Below, in pieces: positions 63,310 to 64,000 of a DNA stretch of 64,000 nt (position 1 is the first letter of the stretch; each line of letters starts with the position of its first letter). Position numbers and translations under genes: made by a program. The stretch is from positions 1 to 64,000 of the forward strand of contig NZ_BOSJ01000020.1 in the NCBI RefSeq assembly GCF_018403285.1. The letters are read 5' to 3'. The notes beneath the pieces are model-generated. The model did not search any database. It saw nothing but the letters and a program-made list of their open reading frames with translations, and had not been told where the DNA came from. The stretch is from Paenibacillus sp. J45TS6. Its GTDB lineage: Bacteria > Bacillota > Bacilli > Paenibacillales > Paenibacillaceae.

Positions 63310-64000
63310 TTAGTATAAACTCTCCAGTTCATCAATCAGTTCACCCACATAACGTACCGCACTGCGAATCGGTTCCGGCTGCGACATATCCACACCAGCC
63401 AGCTTCATGAGTTCCAAGGGACTTTTGCTCCCCCCGGCTTTTAAAACCTCTAACCAGCGATCTACCGCAGGCTGTCCTTCGTTACGAATCTGCTCAGCAA
63501 CAGCAGTCGAAGCAGTAAGACCTGCAGCATAAGTATAAGGATAGAGACTCATATAATAATGCGGCTGACGCATCCATGTAAGGGAAGCATGATCATCAAT
63601 GACAACATCCTCTCCCCAGAATGAAGATAAAATACGCCCTTTTAACTCCCCTAGCTTCACTGCAGTGATCGGCTCATTATTCATGGCAAGTTCGTACACC
63701 TGACGCTGCAGTTCTCCTTCTAATAGGTGAGTAACGAAGTTGTGGAAATAGGTTCCTAACAGCTGCGAAATTACCCAGCGGCGCATACGCGGATCATCAG
63801 AACGTTTAATTAAATGATCTGCCAGCAACAGCTCGTTCAGTGTAGAAGGAGCTTCAATAAAATAAAGTGATGGTCTGGCATTGGTCAGACGTTGATTTTT
63901 CCCAGCAAGCATTAAATGTCCCGCATGACCCACTTCATGAGCGAGGGTAAAGGCACCTCTCATGTTATCTGACCAACTGATGAGAATGTAGGAATGGACA
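63310..64000 (-). CDS. pepF: Oligoendopeptidase F family M3 metallopeptidase (5' end outside window)
   Basis: The last 230 residues are present and the frame runs off the window edge. The zinc motif HEVGH is in RGAFTLAHEVGHAGHL, preceded by HSYILISWSDN, and the C-terminal helical region is typical of PepF (QPHYYMSLYPYTYAAGLTAS). Cleaves oligopeptides in the cytoplasm. Confidence 0.93.
   Translation of the reverse strand, partial: VHSYILISWSDNMRGAFTLAHEVGHAGHLMLAGKNQRLTNARPSLYFIEAPSTLNELLLADHLIKRSDDPRMRRWVISQLLGTYFHNFVTHLLEGELQRQVYELAMNNEPITAVKLGELKGRILSSFWGEDVVIDDHASLTWMRQPHYYMSLYPYTYAAGLTASTAVAEQIRNEGQPAVDRWLEVLKAGGSKSPLELMKLAGVDMSQPEPIRSAVRYVGELIDELESLY

Overview
The window looks like a chromosomal segment of a low-GC, spore-forming Firmicute, most likely Paenibacillus or a close relative. 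This is inferred from AGGAGG-type ribosome binding sites with frequent TTG/GTG starts, a BceRS-BceAB module, a YwaC-type alarmone synthetase, the ppdK-ccpN-yqfL set, a ydaO (c-di-AMP) riboswitch, an LtaS-type enzyme, a CYP102A P450 and a DUF11-repeat surface protein. No rRNA, tRNA, CRISPR array, phage or integrase gene was seen. The only mobile-element trace is an IS30-type transposase tail at the left edge.

Left region (1-12.4 kb): an accessory patchwork read almost entirely on the minus strand. It holds a TIMP-like membrane protein with a stop at codon 2 of its best start, a two-component system, methyltransferases, an aldo/keto reductase with a divergent MerR regulator, GNAT acetyltransferases (one internally deleted), an aminoglycoside-phosphotransferase-fold kinase, a lipoprotein and a diguanylate cyclase. 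Between these genes lie five copies (R1-R5) of a roughly 75-95 bp element, all in one orientation. Each sits downstream of a gene or gene remnant and has conserved ends around a stem of variable sequence. Several short coding remnants sit beside them. This cassette-like arrangement is the most system-like unexplained signal in the window.

Middle-left (12.4-18.5 kb): one plus-strand block encodes a Bce-type peptide-antibiotic sensor/response system and transporter, then a DedA protein and undecaprenyl-diphosphatase. All three parts plausibly act on the lipid II/undecaprenyl-phosphate cycle. A small unannotated hydrophobic protein gene lies opposite the end of this block.

Middle (18.8-34.9 kb): a DUF3153-like lipoprotein, ywaC, a giant repeat protein of about 19 DUF11-like domains split by a frameshift, a c-di-AMP riboswitch controlling an NlpC/P60 hydrolase, glgC-glgD, a stand-alone KhtT N-terminal domain, and a three-PAS histidine kinase.

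Right half (35-64 kb): mostly housekeeping and metabolism: a CNNM/CorC membrane protein, ppaC, an orphan divergent IF-3, an LtaS-type synthase, the ppdK-ccpN-yqfL operon behind a promoter with tandem operator-like repeats, and CYP102A. A rhamnose operon (rhaEW-rhaA-rhaB) runs directly into lutABC, giving a complete route from L-rhamnose to DHAP plus pyruvate. Two alpha/beta hydrolases, pdxK, a DUF2500 protein and a truncated oligoendopeptidase F follow. A perfect 20-bp inverted repeat lies inside rhaB coding sequence.
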